A DNA stretch of 64,000 nt from Acidipila rosea (GTDB lineage Bacteria; Acidobacteriota; Terriglobia; Terriglobales; Acidobacteriaceae): assembly GCF_004339725.1 (NCBI RefSeq), contig NZ_SMGK01000001.1:620001-684000 (forward strand), in the 5' to 3' direction. Shown in pieces: positions 50,299 through 59,627 of the stretch (positions are counted from its first letter, which is position 1; the number at the start of each line of letters is the position of its first letter). Under the pieces are notes generated by a model. That model had not been told where the DNA came from. It was given only the letters and a program-made list of their open reading frames with translations, and made no database searches. The translations under genes and the position numbers were made by a program.

Positions 50299-53200
50299 AT
50301 GGCCACACAAAAGAAAGAGAAGCCAAAGCTTCTCAGCAGGATGCGGAACGCTTCTCCGGTCGCTCTTCTGTTTCTGCTGTTCTGCTTCGGCACGGCCGCG
50401 GTATTTGCCCAGACCGATCAGGGCACCATCAACGGCATCGTTGCAGATAGCACGGGAGCGGTGGTTCCAGGTGCGAGCGTCACGCTCACCAACACGGATA
50501 CCGGACTGCAGCTAACCGGAAAATCCGACCAGAGTGGCTTTTACAGCTTCTCTCCCATCAAGATCGGCAACTACAGGATTTCAGTCGAGTCGCCAGGCTT
50601 TCAGAAGACAACCCAGGAGAATCTGCATCTGGATGTCCAGCAGCGTCTGCAGGTCAACGTGGAATTGAAGGCTGGTGCAGCAACCCAGACCATCACCGTT
50701 ACCGGGGCCCCACCGCTACTCCAGACCGAGGACGGCTCCAGCGGTCAGGTTCTTAGCACGAAGACCATCAACGACACCCCGCTTAACGGTCGCAACTGGG
50801 TGTTCATCGCACAGCTCGCCGCAGGCGTAAATCCTCCCAGCGGTTCACGCGGCGCCGGCAAAGGCGATTTCAATGCAAACGGCCAGCGCGCCGAGCAGAA
50901 CAACTTCATCCTGGACGGCGTGGATAACAACAACAACGTCGTAGACTTCCTCAGCGGCGCCAGCTTCGTCGTGCGGCCTCCACCGGATGCCCTCGCCGAG
51001 TTCAAGATTCAGACCGGCGCCTATAGCGCGGAGTTTGGCCACTCGGCAGGCTCGGTTATCAACGCCAGCATCAAGAGCGGCACAAACGAGGTACATGGCG
51101 ACATCTGGGAATACAACCGCAACGATGCATATGATATTCGCCAGTATTTCGATGGCAACAATCCGGTAGCCAAGTATCGTCAGAACCAGTTTGGCGCCAC
51201 CCTCGGCTTCCCGATCATTAAGAACAAGCTCTTCTTCTTCGGCGATGTCGAGGCAAATCGCATCATCTTTGGTGAGACCCACTCCGGCTTAAATGTTCCT
51301 ACCGCCCTCATGCGGCAGGGCAACTTCAGCGAGCTCCTCAATCCAGCACTCACCACCGGAAAAGCAGCAGTCACCCTCTATCAGCCCAGCACTACAGCGG
51401 CTGGCACCCAGCTCCTGCAGTGCGACGGTCAGCAGAATGTAATCTGCCCCAACCAGCTTGACCCGGTTGCCGCTCGGCTCATGAACCTGTTCCCTCTGCC
51501 TAACCAGGGCGCTCCCGGGCAGACCTACAATAACTACACAGTCCAGACCAATGCCCTCGACAACACCTGGCAGTGGGACACGCGTATGGACTACAACATC
51601 AGTTCAAAAGATCAGATCTTTGCGCGTTTCAGTTACGAGCATGAACCCGGCAATCACCCGGCGCCACTCGGACCCATTCTGGATGGCGGCAGCTTCGGCG
51701 ATACCGGCAACATCATCAATCTGGGCGAGAACTTTACGACCAGCGAAACCCACATCTTTACTCCGACCCTGACCAATGAGTTCCGTTTTGGCTATAACTA
51801 TGGCCACTTCGGCTATCAACAGTTCAATGCCAATACCGACATTGCGCCAACGCTCGGACTCGGTGGTATTCCGTATCAGCCGCTCAATGGTGGTCTTCCG
51901 GCTTTCAATGTTGGAGGGCTTTCCTTCTTCGGCTCCCCGACCTTCTACGTGTCGAACGAATATCAGAATGTGTGGCAGGTTCTCGACAACGTCACCAAGG
52001 TTGCCGGCAACCACAGTCTGCACATGGGCGTGAACTTCCAGCGCATTCGCTTCTCCACCCAACAGCCAACGCAGCCTCGCGGCACCTATAACTACACCGG
52101 TGTATTCACCTCTCAGGTAGGGACGGCGAATACCGGCTTCGGTGCTGCCGACTTCCTGCTGGGCACCATGAACAGTTCGGCGATCTCCAACATCTTCAAT
52201 AGCGACGATGTGCGGTGGGATCGTGCAGCCTACTTCCAGGATGATTGGAAGGCAAGTCCCAAGCTGACCCTCAATATGGGTCTTCGCTGGGAGTACGCAA
52301 CGCCTTATTACGAGCGCCACGATCACCAGGCCTTGTTCTATCCCACCAACGCGCCAGGCCCTGGCACCGGTCAAGGTGTTTATCTGCTGGCCAACAGCCA
52401 GAAGAACACCGTTCTTGCTCCGGCCTTCGCTAACCTGCTCGCCAAGGACAATATCCAGGTGCAGTACACCAGCAACCGTTCGCTGGTTCAGGGGCAGAAG
52501 ACCAACTTCGCACCCCGCTTCGGATTTGCCTACACCATCAATGACAAGACAGTGGTTCGCGGTGGTTATGGCATCTTCTTTGGCGGCTTGGAAAGCATCG
52601 GATACTATCCCAATCTCGGCGAGAACTTCCCGTTCGAGTTCGACTCCAACTTCCCCAGCCCCACAAGCTGCGTGAACGGAGGAGGCTGCCCGACCAACGG
52701 CTTCACCCTCGAGTCCGGGTTCAGCAACGCAATCGCCGCAGGCTTGCAGAATTCCATTTCTGTCCCCAGTCTGCGCGGAAGCGATCCGAAAGAGAAGACG
52801 CCCTATACCCAGGACTACAACCTCGCCATTGAATACAGCCTGTCGAACAACATGGTTGTGAACCTCAGCTATGTCGGCGATAACAGCCGTCACCTGCAGG
52901 TCTTCCCCAATCCCAATGCGCCGGTCGCACTGGCGCCAAACGGATACGGACCAAATCCGAATCCGCTTCAGCCCTTCCCTGATTTTGGTGGTGTTTCTTA
53001 CAGCTCCTATGCGGGGTCGTCCAACTACAACTCGCTCCAGGCCTCCTTGCAGAAGCGCTACTCTAACGGGCTCAGCTATCTGGCCACCTATACCTACTCG
53101 CACTCTCTTGACGATGCTCCGACACCTCTTGGCAGCACAGGAGATGGTGGATACCGCAACACCAACATCGTTCCGATCAATCAGGACTACGCAAGCTCAC

Positions 53201-53871
53201 CGTTCGATGTTCGTCACCGCTTCAACATCAATGGCAGCTACGAGCTTCCCTTCGGCCTCGGACGGCAGTACGCTAACAAGAGCCGTGCGATGGATTACAT
53301 CATCGGTGGGTGGATGACCAGTCTCACCTTCAGCGCGCAGACTGGCGAACCATTCACGGTCTACGCGACTAACATCACATCGCCTTCTGGAGCATCCGCG
53401 CGCGCTGTTCGCGTTTCGGATCCCTTCAAGGGCGGCGGCACACCTGATCCGAACTTCACCGGCTCAGCGGCCTTCACCTGCCCAACCAAGGTGCGTACTG
53501 TGCAGAACTGGTTTAACCCCTGCGCCTTCCGCAATCCTCAGCCCAGCAACATCACCTATCAGGCCAATGGACAGCCCAACACTGTGTCTGGTGCTGCAGC
53601 TCTGGCCTATCTCGGCTCGCCCCGTAACCAGATCAACGGTCCTGGTTATGAGCGCGTCAACATGTCCCTGTTCAAGAACTTCAAGACCTTCCGCGAGCAA
53701 ACCTTCCAGTTTCGCGTAGACGCCTTTAACGTTCTGAACACGCCCGCCTACGGAGAGCCCAGCAATACCGGTATCTCCGCAAATGGCGGCCTCATCACCG
53801 GGGCGCGGTTCTTCCAGAGCTACACTCCGGATTCCCGCTTCTTCCAGTTCGCCGGAAAGTATAACTTCTAG
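50299..53871 (+). CDS. Oar-like TonB-dependent outer-membrane receptor (second of two)
   Basis: A 1190-residue outer-membrane protein. Signal peptide with ALLFLLFCFGTAAVFAQ at about residues 22-38, a carboxypeptidase-regulatory-like Ig domain (INGIVADSTGAVVPGASVTL, about 42-125), a plug (FNANGQRAEQNNFILDGVDN near 190-210), then a large beta-barrel. The C-terminus is Phe (FAGKYNF), as for BAM substrates. AAGGAGG precedes the ATG by five bases. A TPR gene follows 49 bases downstream. Ligand unknown; a sugar-related ligand is suggested by the LacI-like operator in the leader but remains inference. It belongs to the same type as the receptor at 31150-34560. Confidence 0.92.
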   Translation: MATQKKEKPKLLSRMRNASPVALLFLLFCFGTAAVFAQTDQGTINGIVADSTGAVVPGASVTLTNTDTGLQLTGKSDQSGFYSFSPIKIGNYRISVESPGFQKTTQENLHLDVQQRLQVNVELKAGAATQTITVTGAPPLLQTEDGSSGQVLSTKTINDTPLNGRNWVFIAQLAAGVNPPSGSRGAGKGDFNANGQRAEQNNFILDGVDNNNNVVDFLSGASFVVRPPPDALAEFKIQTGAYSAEFGHSAGSVINASIKSGTNEVHGDIWEYNRNDAYDIRQYFDGNNPVAKYRQNQFGATLGFPIIKNKLFFFGDVEANRIIFGETHSGLNVPTALMRQGNFSELLNPALTTGKAAVTLYQPSTTAAGTQLLQCDGQQNVICPNQLDPVAARLMNLFPLPNQGAPGQTYNNYTVQTNALDNTWQWDTRMDYNISSKDQIFARFSYEHEPGNHPAPLGPILDGGSFGDTGNIINLGENFTTSETHIFTPTLTNEFRFGYNYGHFGYQQFNANTDIAPTLGLGGIPYQPLNGGLPAFNVGGLSFFGSPTFYVSNEYQNVWQVLDNVTKVAGNHSLHMGVNFQRIRFSTQQPTQPRGTYNYTGVFTSQVGTANTGFGAADFLLGTMNSSAISNIFNSDDVRWDRAAYFQDDWKASPKLTLNMGLRWEYATPYYERHDHQALFYPTNAPGPGTGQGVYLLANSQKNTVLAPAFANLLAKDNIQVQYTSNRSLVQGQKTNFAPRFGFAYTINDKTVVRGGYGIFFGGLESIGYYPNLGENFPFEFDSNFPSPTSCVNGGGCPTNGFTLESGFSNAIAAGLQNSISVPSLRGSDPKEKTPYTQDYNLAIEYSLSNNMVVNLSYVGDNSRHLQVFPNPNAPVALAPNGYGPNPNPLQPFPDFGGVSYSSYAGSSNYNSLQASLQKRYSNGLSYLATYTYSHSLDDAPTPLGSTGDGGYRNTNIVPINQDYASSPFDVRHRFNINGSYELPFGLGRQYANKSRAMDYIIGGWMTSLTFSAQTGEPFTVYATNITSPSGASARAVRVSDPFKGGGTPDPNFTGSAAFTCPTKVRTVQNWFNPCAFRNPQPSNITYQANGQPNTVSGAAALAYLGSPRNQINGPGYERVNMSLFKNFKTFREQTFQFRVDAFNVLNTPAYGEPSNTGISANGGLITGARFFQSYTPDSRFFQFAGKYNF

Positions 53872-53891
53872 CGCGCTACACTCTTCCTGAT

Positions 53892-53919
53892 GGCGGAGAC
53901 TGCAACCACAGTCTCCGCC
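53892..53919. other. Hairpin between receptor stop and TPR gene start
   Basis: GGCGGAGACT, loop of eight bases (GCAACCAC), AGTCTCCGCC form a perfect 10-bp stem. It ends two bases before the ATG at 53921. No T-run follows. It could attenuate read-through, protect the receptor mRNA, or hide the start region of the TPR gene. Confidence 0.5.
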
Positions 53920-53920
53920 G

Positions 53921-55324
53921 ATGGAGAACCAATCCGCAGTGCTTCGATTCCGCAAACTGATCATCCTCTCCGCGTCCGCCCTTTTGCTGGCTTTGCCGCT
54001 TGCAGCGCAGACGCAGCATCCGCTCAGCGCAGCCGACCGCGCAGCTCTCAGCCGCGCGCTCGATGCGCAGGATCAGGGCCATCCGGAAGTCGCAGAACCG
54101 GCGCTTCGCGACCTCGCCCGTCGCAACCCATCCAGTTTTGAAGTTCTCGAATCGCTCGGGGTCCTTTACGCCGAAGGCAACAGGTTCGACTCCGCTCTGC
54201 CCCTGCTTAAGAAGGCCGCAACCCTCCAGCCCGGCTCCGCCATCGCGCAAGCCAACCTCGGGGCGGCGCTCTTGAAGCTGAACCGCAACCCTGAGGCATT
54301 GCGTGCACTCGAGCGTGCGTCTGCTCTCGATCCAGCCAATACTCACACGCAATCGGATCTGGCCCAGGCCCTCATGCTCAACCACGATCCCAGGGCTGCC
54401 GCCAAAGCCTTTGCGCGCGCCTCTGCGGGCAAATTCGATGATCCGGATCTCATCTACAACTGGGCGCTCGCCTCCTTTGAGTCCGGTGATGCGGCCCAGG
54501 CCGCCGCCCTGATGGCAAAGCTTGCCGACGCGCCATCGTCAGCCCCTGATCAGGAACTGCTCGGAGACATCGCGGAGCAGCAACGCGACTACAAGAACGC
54601 AGTGGAGCACTACAAGTTGGCTGTCCAGCTCGACCCCAGCGAGCCCAATCTGTATGTGCTCGGCGTCGAACTTCTCCGTCACTGGACATTCGCCGAGGCC
54701 ATCAAGATATTCGAGTATGGAGTCTCAAAATACCCTCAAAGCAGGCGGATGGAGGTCGGCCTCGGCATAGCCCATTACTCCGCGAATGACTACGCCCGCG
54801 CCACCCCGATCTTCTCGCGCCTGCTCGACGCCGATCCTGATAATGCTTTCTACGCGGACATGCTGGGACACATGTGCGCCTTGTTGCCTAATGGAAGCGG
54901 CGACTGCGGCAAGCTCGTCGCCTTTGCCGAGCGGCATCCTAAGAACGCCCCTGCCGCTGCCTACGCCGCAGCCAGCATTCTGCACAGCCCCTCCGGCTCT
55001 GAAAATCTCAAGCAGGTACGCTCTCTGCTCGATCAGTCCTTAGCCGCGGATCCCAGGCTTCCCGAGGCCAGCTATCTGCTTGGCATGCTCGACCAGCAGG
55101 AAGGGAAGTGGGCCGAGAGCATTCCTCCTCTGCAGAAGGCCATCGCACTCAAACCCGACTTCGCCAAGGCTCACTATCGCCTCGGGCTTGCATGGTCGCA
55201 TACTGGCAAGCGCGAACAGGCGCAGCAGGAGATCGCCCTTGAGCAGAAGTACAGCAAGCAGGAGACCGACGATCTGAATGCCCGCTTCAAAAAGGTGACG
55301 ACCTTTCTTATCACTCAGAAATAA
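53921..55324 (+). CDS. Secreted TPR-repeat protein
   Basis: A 467-residue protein. A signal peptide (RKLIILSASALLLALPLAAQ) precedes about ten to eleven tetratricopeptide repeats from about residue 45 to 450, such as FEVLESLGVLYAEGNRFDSA, SAIAQANLGAALLKLNRNPEA, THTQSDLAQALMLNHDPRAA, and the C-terminal PEASYLLGMLDQQEGKWAES. It follows the second Oar-like receptor on the same strand, matching the receptor/TPR order at 34560-29818. Its start is poorly supported: ATG 53921 immediately follows a strong hairpin and has no ribosome binding site; GTG 53939 is an alternative. Confidence 0.87.
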   Translation: MENQSAVLRFRKLIILSASALLLALPLAAQTQHPLSAADRAALSRALDAQDQGHPEVAEPALRDLARRNPSSFEVLESLGVLYAEGNRFDSALPLLKKAATLQPGSAIAQANLGAALLKLNRNPEALRALERASALDPANTHTQSDLAQALMLNHDPRAAAKAFARASAGKFDDPDLIYNWALASFESGDAAQAAALMAKLADAPSSAPDQELLGDIAEQQRDYKNAVEHYKLAVQLDPSEPNLYVLGVELLRHWTFAEAIKIFEYGVSKYPQSRRMEVGLGIAHYSANDYARATPIFSRLLDADPDNAFYADMLGHMCALLPNGSGDCGKLVAFAERHPKNAPAAAYAAASILHSPSGSENLKQVRSLLDQSLAADPRLPEASYLLGMLDQQEGKWAESIPPLQKAIALKPDFAKAHYRLGLAWSHTGKREQAQQEIALEQKYSKQETDDLNARFKKVTTFLITQK

Positions 55325-55363
55325 AAGAACTTCGCAAAGAGGGCCCGCGCATAGTCAGTCGCG

Positions 55364-55369
55364 TAAAAT
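55364..55369 (+). promoter_or_regulatory. glgX: Candidate -10 box at the glgX start
   Basis: TAAAAT, seven bases before the glgX ATG at 55377, with no ribosome binding site in between. If used, transcription would begin at the start codon, giving a leaderless mRNA. The upstream -35 element is not convincing. Confidence 0.38.
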
Positions 55370-55376
55370 GTAGTTA

Positions 55377-57518
55377 ATGGTTAGTAAAATATTGCCTGGC
55401 CGCCCCTATCCTCTCGGAGCAAAGTGGGACGGCACGGGCGTTAATTTCTCAATTTATTCAGAGCGAGCAACGGGTGTAGATCTCTGTCTCTTTGACGACG
55501 ATGGCATAGAATCCGAACGGATTCCCCTCACTGAAGTCACAGCCTTTGTCTGGCACGGCTACCTCCCGGGCATCCCCGCCGGCCAAAAGTACGGATACCG
55601 CGTGCACGGACCATGGGACCCAGCCAATGGTCTACGATTCAACCCGGCCAAGCTGTTGGTCGATCCCTACGCCCAGGCCATTACGGGTTATGTCGACTGG
55701 ACCCAGCCCATCTTCCCCTATAAGTTTGGCTCTCATGATGCGGACCTCGTCCGCGATGACCGTGACAGCGCCCCCGGCGTTCCCAAGTGTATCGTCGTCA
55801 ATCCGTATTTTGACTGGGAGCACGATCGCCCTCTGCGAATACCGCTCGCCGATTCAGTAATCTATGAGACCCATGTGCGCGGATTCAGCATCCGGAATCC
55901 GGATGTACCTGAGCATCTGCGCGGCACCTACGCGGGCCTCGCCTCTCCCGCCAGCATCCGCCATCTTAAGCGTCTAGGTGTGACCGCCGTTGAACTGATG
56001 CCGGTGCATCACTTCGTCAACGACAGCCATCTCGTTCAGCAAGGGCTCACGAACTACTGGGGCTACAACACGCTCAGCTACTTTGCTCCGGCAGGCCGAT
56101 ATTGCGCGACCAACGACGAGGGCAACCAGGTAGCGGCCTTCAAAGCAATGGTCAAGACGCTTCACCGAGAGGGCATTGAAGTCATTCTCGATGTTGTCTA
56201 CAACCACACCGCTGAGGGCAATCATCTTGGCCCCATGCTCTCGTTCGAGGGAGTCGATAATCTCACTTATTACCGCACCCTCGCCCACAATCCGCGCTTT
56301 TACATGGACTACACCGGCACCGGCAACAGCCTCAATGTCCGCCATCCGCAGGTGCTCAAGCTCATTATGGACTCGCTGCGCTACTGGGTCACCGAGATGC
56401 ACGTCGATGGATTCCGCTTTGACCTCGCAGCCACTCTCGCCCGGGAACTGCATGACGTTGATCGCCTCAGCGGCTTCTTCGACATCATTCATCAGGATCC
56501 GACACTTGCCGATGTCAAGCTGATTGCTGAGCCATGGGACGTGGGCGAGGGAGGCTATCAGGTCGGCAACTTCCCCGTGCTATGGGCTGAGTGGAATGGC
56601 AAATATCGTGACACCGTCCGTCGCTACTGGAAGGGCGACAATGGGCAGCTCTCAGACCTGGGATATCGTCTGACTGGTTCCAGCGATCTTTATAAGCATG
56701 ATGGCCGCCGTCCATACGCCAGCATCAACTTTGTCACCGCGCACGATGGGTTTACCCTTCACGATCTGGTCAGCTACAACTGCAAGCACAATCTGGCGAA
56801 CGCGGAGAACAATCAGGACGGCGCCAACGACAATCATTCCTGGAACATGGGGGTGGAGGGTCCGACCAGCGATCCGGAGATTATCCATGCCCGCGAGCGT
56901 CAGAAGAGAAATCTCCTGGCCACGCTGGTGCTCTCGCAGGGAGTGCCAATGATCTCCGGCGGCGATGAAATGGGGCGCACGCAGCGCGGCAACAACAACG
57001 CTTATTGTCAGGACAACGAAATCAGCTGGTACGACTGGACGCCGTCATCGGAGAAGGAATCGCTGATCGACTTCGTTGCCAAGCTGGTGGAACTGCGCAG
57101 ATCCCACCCAAACCTGCGCCGGAAGAAGTTCTTTCAGGACCGCGTCATTCACAACTCGGCCGCCCGGGATATTGCATGGTATGACATCGATGGCGAGGAG
57201 CTGAGCCCCGCCGCCTGGAACGCCGGCTGGGTACGCACACTGGGCCTGCTGCTCAATGGTGAGACGCTGGCAGAGATAGACCAGCTGGGCAACACCGTCA
57301 AGGACGCCAGCTTTCTGCTCCTCCTCAACGCGCATCACGAGGCGGTCACCTTCTTGCTGCCGCCATGTCCGGGCAGTGGTGTGTGGCATTGCATCCTCAA
57401 CACCAATGACCTTGAGACGCCATTCAAGCACACCATTGCCAAGAAGCGAGTACGTATCGAGGGGCGGTCTCTGAACGTGCTCATGGAAAAGCCGATTGTG
57501 CCGCCTCCCTTGCTCTAG
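55377..57518 (+). CDS. glgX: Glycogen debranching enzyme (isoamylase type, GH13)
   Basis: A 713-residue GH13 enzyme that cuts alpha-1,6 branches in phosphorylase-trimmed glycogen. The N-terminal CBM48-like domain ([22 protein letters not shown]) occupies about residues 15-130. The barrel shows the nucleophile Asp in [16 protein letters not shown] near 348, acid/base Glu in [19 protein letters not shown] near 384, and the third Asp in [16 protein letters not shown] near 456. [21 protein letters not shown] is typical of GlgX/TreX. No other glycogen gene is close. It follows the TPR gene by 52 bases; the -10-like box at 55364 suggests its own promoter. The end overlaps the convergent P450 gene by four bases. 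Confidence 0.95.
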   Translation: MVSKILPGRPYPLGAKWDGTGVNFSIYSERATGVDLCLFDDDGIESERIPLTEVTAFVWHGYLPGIPAGQKYGYRVHGPWDPANGLRFNPAKLLVDPYAQAITGYVDWTQPIFPYKFGSHDADLVRDDRDSAPGVPKCIVVNPYFDWEHDRPLRIPLADSVIYETHVRGFSIRNPDVPEHLRGTYAGLASPASIRHLKRLGVTAVELMPVHHFVNDSHLVQQGLTNYWGYNTLSYFAPAGRYCATNDEGNQVAAFKAMVKTLHREGIEVILDVVYNHTAEGNHLGPMLSFEGVDNLTYYRTLAHNPRFYMDYTGTGNSLNVRHPQVLKLIMDSLRYWVTEMHVDGFRFDLAATLARELHDVDRLSGFFDIIHQDPTLADVKLIAEPWDVGEGGYQVGNFPVLWAEWNGKYRDTVRRYWKGDNGQLSDLGYRLTGSSDLYKHDGRRPYASINFVTAHDGFTLHDLVSYNCKHNLANAENNQDGANDNHSWNMGVEGPTSDPEIIHARERQKRNLLATLVLSQGVPMISGGDEMGRTQRGNNNAYCQDNEISWYDWTPSSEKESLIDFVAKLVELRRSHPNLRRKKFFQDRVIHNSAARDIAWYDIDGEELSPAAWNAGWVRTLGLLLNGETLAEIDQLGNTVKDASFLLLLNAHHEAVTFLLPPCPGSGVWHCILNTNDLETPFKHTIAKKRVRIEGRSLNVLMEKPIVPPPLL

Positions 57519-58927
57519 TTCGTCTTCTTGTCGGGGCGTCGTTCCGCGATCATCCGGATGCCGTATTTCGGCCGCAGCGTAATTTTCGGCTGCACCTCGA
57601 TACGCTGTCCGGGTACAAGCTTCAGACGCCACTGCTGAGCGATCGTTGCGAGGACCAGTATCCCTTCCATCCACGCGAACGATTCGCCGATACACTGGCG
57701 GCTGCCACCGCCAAAAGGGAAGTAGGCGAAGCGCGGACGCCCCACCTTGTTTTCCGGCGTAAAGCGCTCCGGGTCAAACCGCAGCGGGTCAGGGAAGTGC
57801 TCTGCACTGCGCTGGATGATGTACTGGCTGAAGAAAAAGTAAGTGCCGTTGGGAAACTTGTAAGGGCCTATCTCAACATCGCGCGTTGCCTGCCGCCCCA
57901 TCGCCCAGGCGGGTGGATAGAGCCGCATGGACTCGGCGAAAACCATCTCCGTGTAGCGCAGCTGTGGCATATCCTCGAGGGTGGGTAGCCGGCCTTTGAG
58001 CACGCTGTCGATCTCCGCGTGCAGTTTCGCCTCTACTTCCTGGTTTTGAGCCAGCAGCAGCCATGTCCACGAGAGCGCGTTGGCGACTGTTTCATATCCG
58101 GCGAGGAAGATCGTGATTACCTCATCGCGGAGCTGTTCATCGCTCATGCCGCTGCGGTCCGCCTCTTCATCGCGCGAAGCCAGCAGCATAGACAGCAGAT
58201 CGCCGCGGTCAGTCGCATCCCGCCGCCGCTCTTCGATCATGCGATACACAACCTTGTCCAGCTGCCTGCGAGCGCGTCGAAAGCGCATCAGTCCGGGGAT
58301 CGGCAGGTGCAGCATGGCCTCGGCGCGCGGCAGCGCAATCAGGAAGTTATACAGCCGCATGATTGCGTTCACTTCATCGTTAATGCTCTGAACTTCTGCG
58401 GTCACATCCGTTGCAAAAATGGTCCTTGCGACCACCTGCAGCGACAGCGCCATCATTTCTGACGAGGCGTCGAGCTCCGCACCCTCCCGCCATGCATCGC
58501 GCATGGCGGCCGCGCGATCGACGATCATCCCGCCGTACGCTTGAATCCGCTGCCTGTGAAACGCTGGCGCAGCGATGCGGCGTTGTCGCTTATGAGCCTC
58601 GCCATCGCTGGTGATAAGCCCTTCCCCGAGCAGGATTTTCATCCGGTATTGGGTGCGCTCTTTAATGAAGTTCTGCGGTTGATTGATGAGGATTTCGCGT
58701 ATGAACTCCGGCTCGTTCACGAAGACAATATGATTTGTCCCCAGTCGGTAGTGAGCCATTCTGCCGTAGGTCTTTGCCAGGTGCTCAAAGAGCAGAATCG
58801 GATTTCCCGGCCGGAAGAACCTGCTGAAAAGATAGAACGGAAGGTTCCGCTTGAGCCCTGGAGGAAAGCGATATCCGCCGCGCTCAATCACGGTCCAGTC
58901 AGGCACGGTCTGGCATGTGGTAGCCAT
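57515..58927 (-). CDS. Cytochrome P450 monooxygenase (second of two)
   Basis: A 470-residue P450. I-helix [16 protein letters not shown] near residue 272, with a tyrosine (AGYET) where the other P450 has AGHET; ExxR in [12 protein letters not shown] near 328, and heme loop [17 protein letters not shown] near 405 with the ligand cysteine. It is a paralogue of the P450 at 19388-20767, sharing the [11 protein letters not shown] and FAYFPFG stretches. The ATG lies inside the 3' end of tmk (29-base overlap), so the two are one transcript. No ferredoxin or reductase is nearby. Substrate unknown; fatty-acid-like compounds are a guess. Confidence 0.93.
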   Translation of the reverse strand: MATTCQTVPDWTVIERGGYRFPPGLKRNLPFYLFSRFFRPGNPILLFEHLAKTYGRMAHYRLGTNHIVFVNEPEFIREILINQPQNFIKERTQYRMKILLGEGLITSDGEAHKRQRRIAAPAFHRQRIQAYGGMIVDRAAAMRDAWREGAELDASSEMMALSLQVVARTIFATDVTAEVQSINDEVNAIMRLYNFLIALPRAEAMLHLPIPGLMRFRRARRQLDKVVYRMIEERRRDATDRGDLLSMLLASRDEEADRSGMSDEQLRDEVITIFLAGYETVANALSWTWLLLAQNQEVEAKLHAEIDSVLKGRLPTLEDMPQLRYTEMVFAESMRLYPPAWAMGRQATRDVEIGPYKFPNGTYFFFSQYIIQRSAEHFPDPLRFDPERFTPENKVGRPRFAYFPFGGGSRQCIGESFAWMEGILVLATIAQQWRLKLVPGQRIEVQPKITLRPKYGIRMIAERRPDKKTN

Positions 58928-59576
58928 GGTTTCTTAAACGCTCCTCTACCACTTGTACGATGCTCTGATGAATCTGCTCAATAGACCGGTCGCCATCCAC
59001 TACCACCACACGCAAAGGCTCACGCCTTGCGATCTCGCTGTACTTGTCGAAGACGCGCCGGTAAAAAGCATTGCCTTCCCGCTCAAAGCGGTCTTCGTTT
59101 CCACCTTTCGGGGCGTTTCGCTCGTTACGCCTGCGGGCTCTCGCCAGTGCGCGATCAAAATCCGGCATCAGCAGCAGGGTCAGGTCAGGCTTCAGGCCGC
59201 CGCACATCGTCGCATGGAGCTGCAGCACCACCTCGCTGCCAAGCTCCCGGCCGCCTCCCTGGTAGGCCTCCGTCGAATCCGTAAAGCGATCGCACAGCAC
59301 GATGCGGCCTTCAGTCAGCGCCGGGCCGATAATCTCTGCAATTGACTGCGCGCGATCTGCGAACATCAAGCCGAGTTCCGTCATCGCTGCCAGCCTCTCC
59401 GTGCGGGAGTCGAGCAGCAGCGCACGTATGCGGTCCCCCACAGGGGTTCCGCCTGGCTGTCTTGTCACCACTGGCTGCATCCCTTGCGCCGCTAGCGACG
59501 CTGCCAGTCGCTTCAGCTGGGTAGACTTGCCGGAGCCGTCAATGCCTTCGAAAGTAATGAAGTAGCCGGTTTGCAT
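58899..59576 (-). CDS. tmk: Thymidylate kinase
   Basis: A 225-residue dTMP kinase, converting dTMP to dTDP. The P-loop FITFEGIDGSGKSTQLK is at residues 6-22; DRF in VLCDRFTDSTEAYQGGGR near 105 and the LID region RARRRNERN near 155 follow. I chose ATG 59576 since it matches the usual Tmk N-terminus; the ORF continues to GTG 59603. It starts the tmk-P450 transcript with a 29-base overlap, an unusual partnership with no obvious metabolic link. It is divergent from the M61 peptidase gene. Confidence 0.94.
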   Translation of the reverse strand: MQTGYFITFEGIDGSGKSTQLKRLAASLAAQGMQPVVTRQPGGTPVGDRIRALLLDSRTERLAAMTELGLMFADRAQSIAEIIGPALTEGRIVLCDRFTDSTEAYQGGGRELGSEVVLQLHATMCGGLKPDLTLLLMPDFDRALARARRRNERNAPKGGNEDRFEREGNAFYRRVFDKYSEIARREPLRVVVVDGDRSIEQIHQSIVQVVEERLRNHGYHMPDRA

Positions 59577-59627
59577 TCCCTGAAGTTTAGCAGCGTGCTT
59601 CACTGTTTTAGACTTGGTTCATCCTGA

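Noticed and set aside
51604-53103. Long minus-strand ORF of 499 codons inside the second receptor gene
   Set aside because: Codon-bias shadow of the receptor; composition rich in Val, Ile, Gly, Arg with no domain, and the plus-strand receptor is clear.
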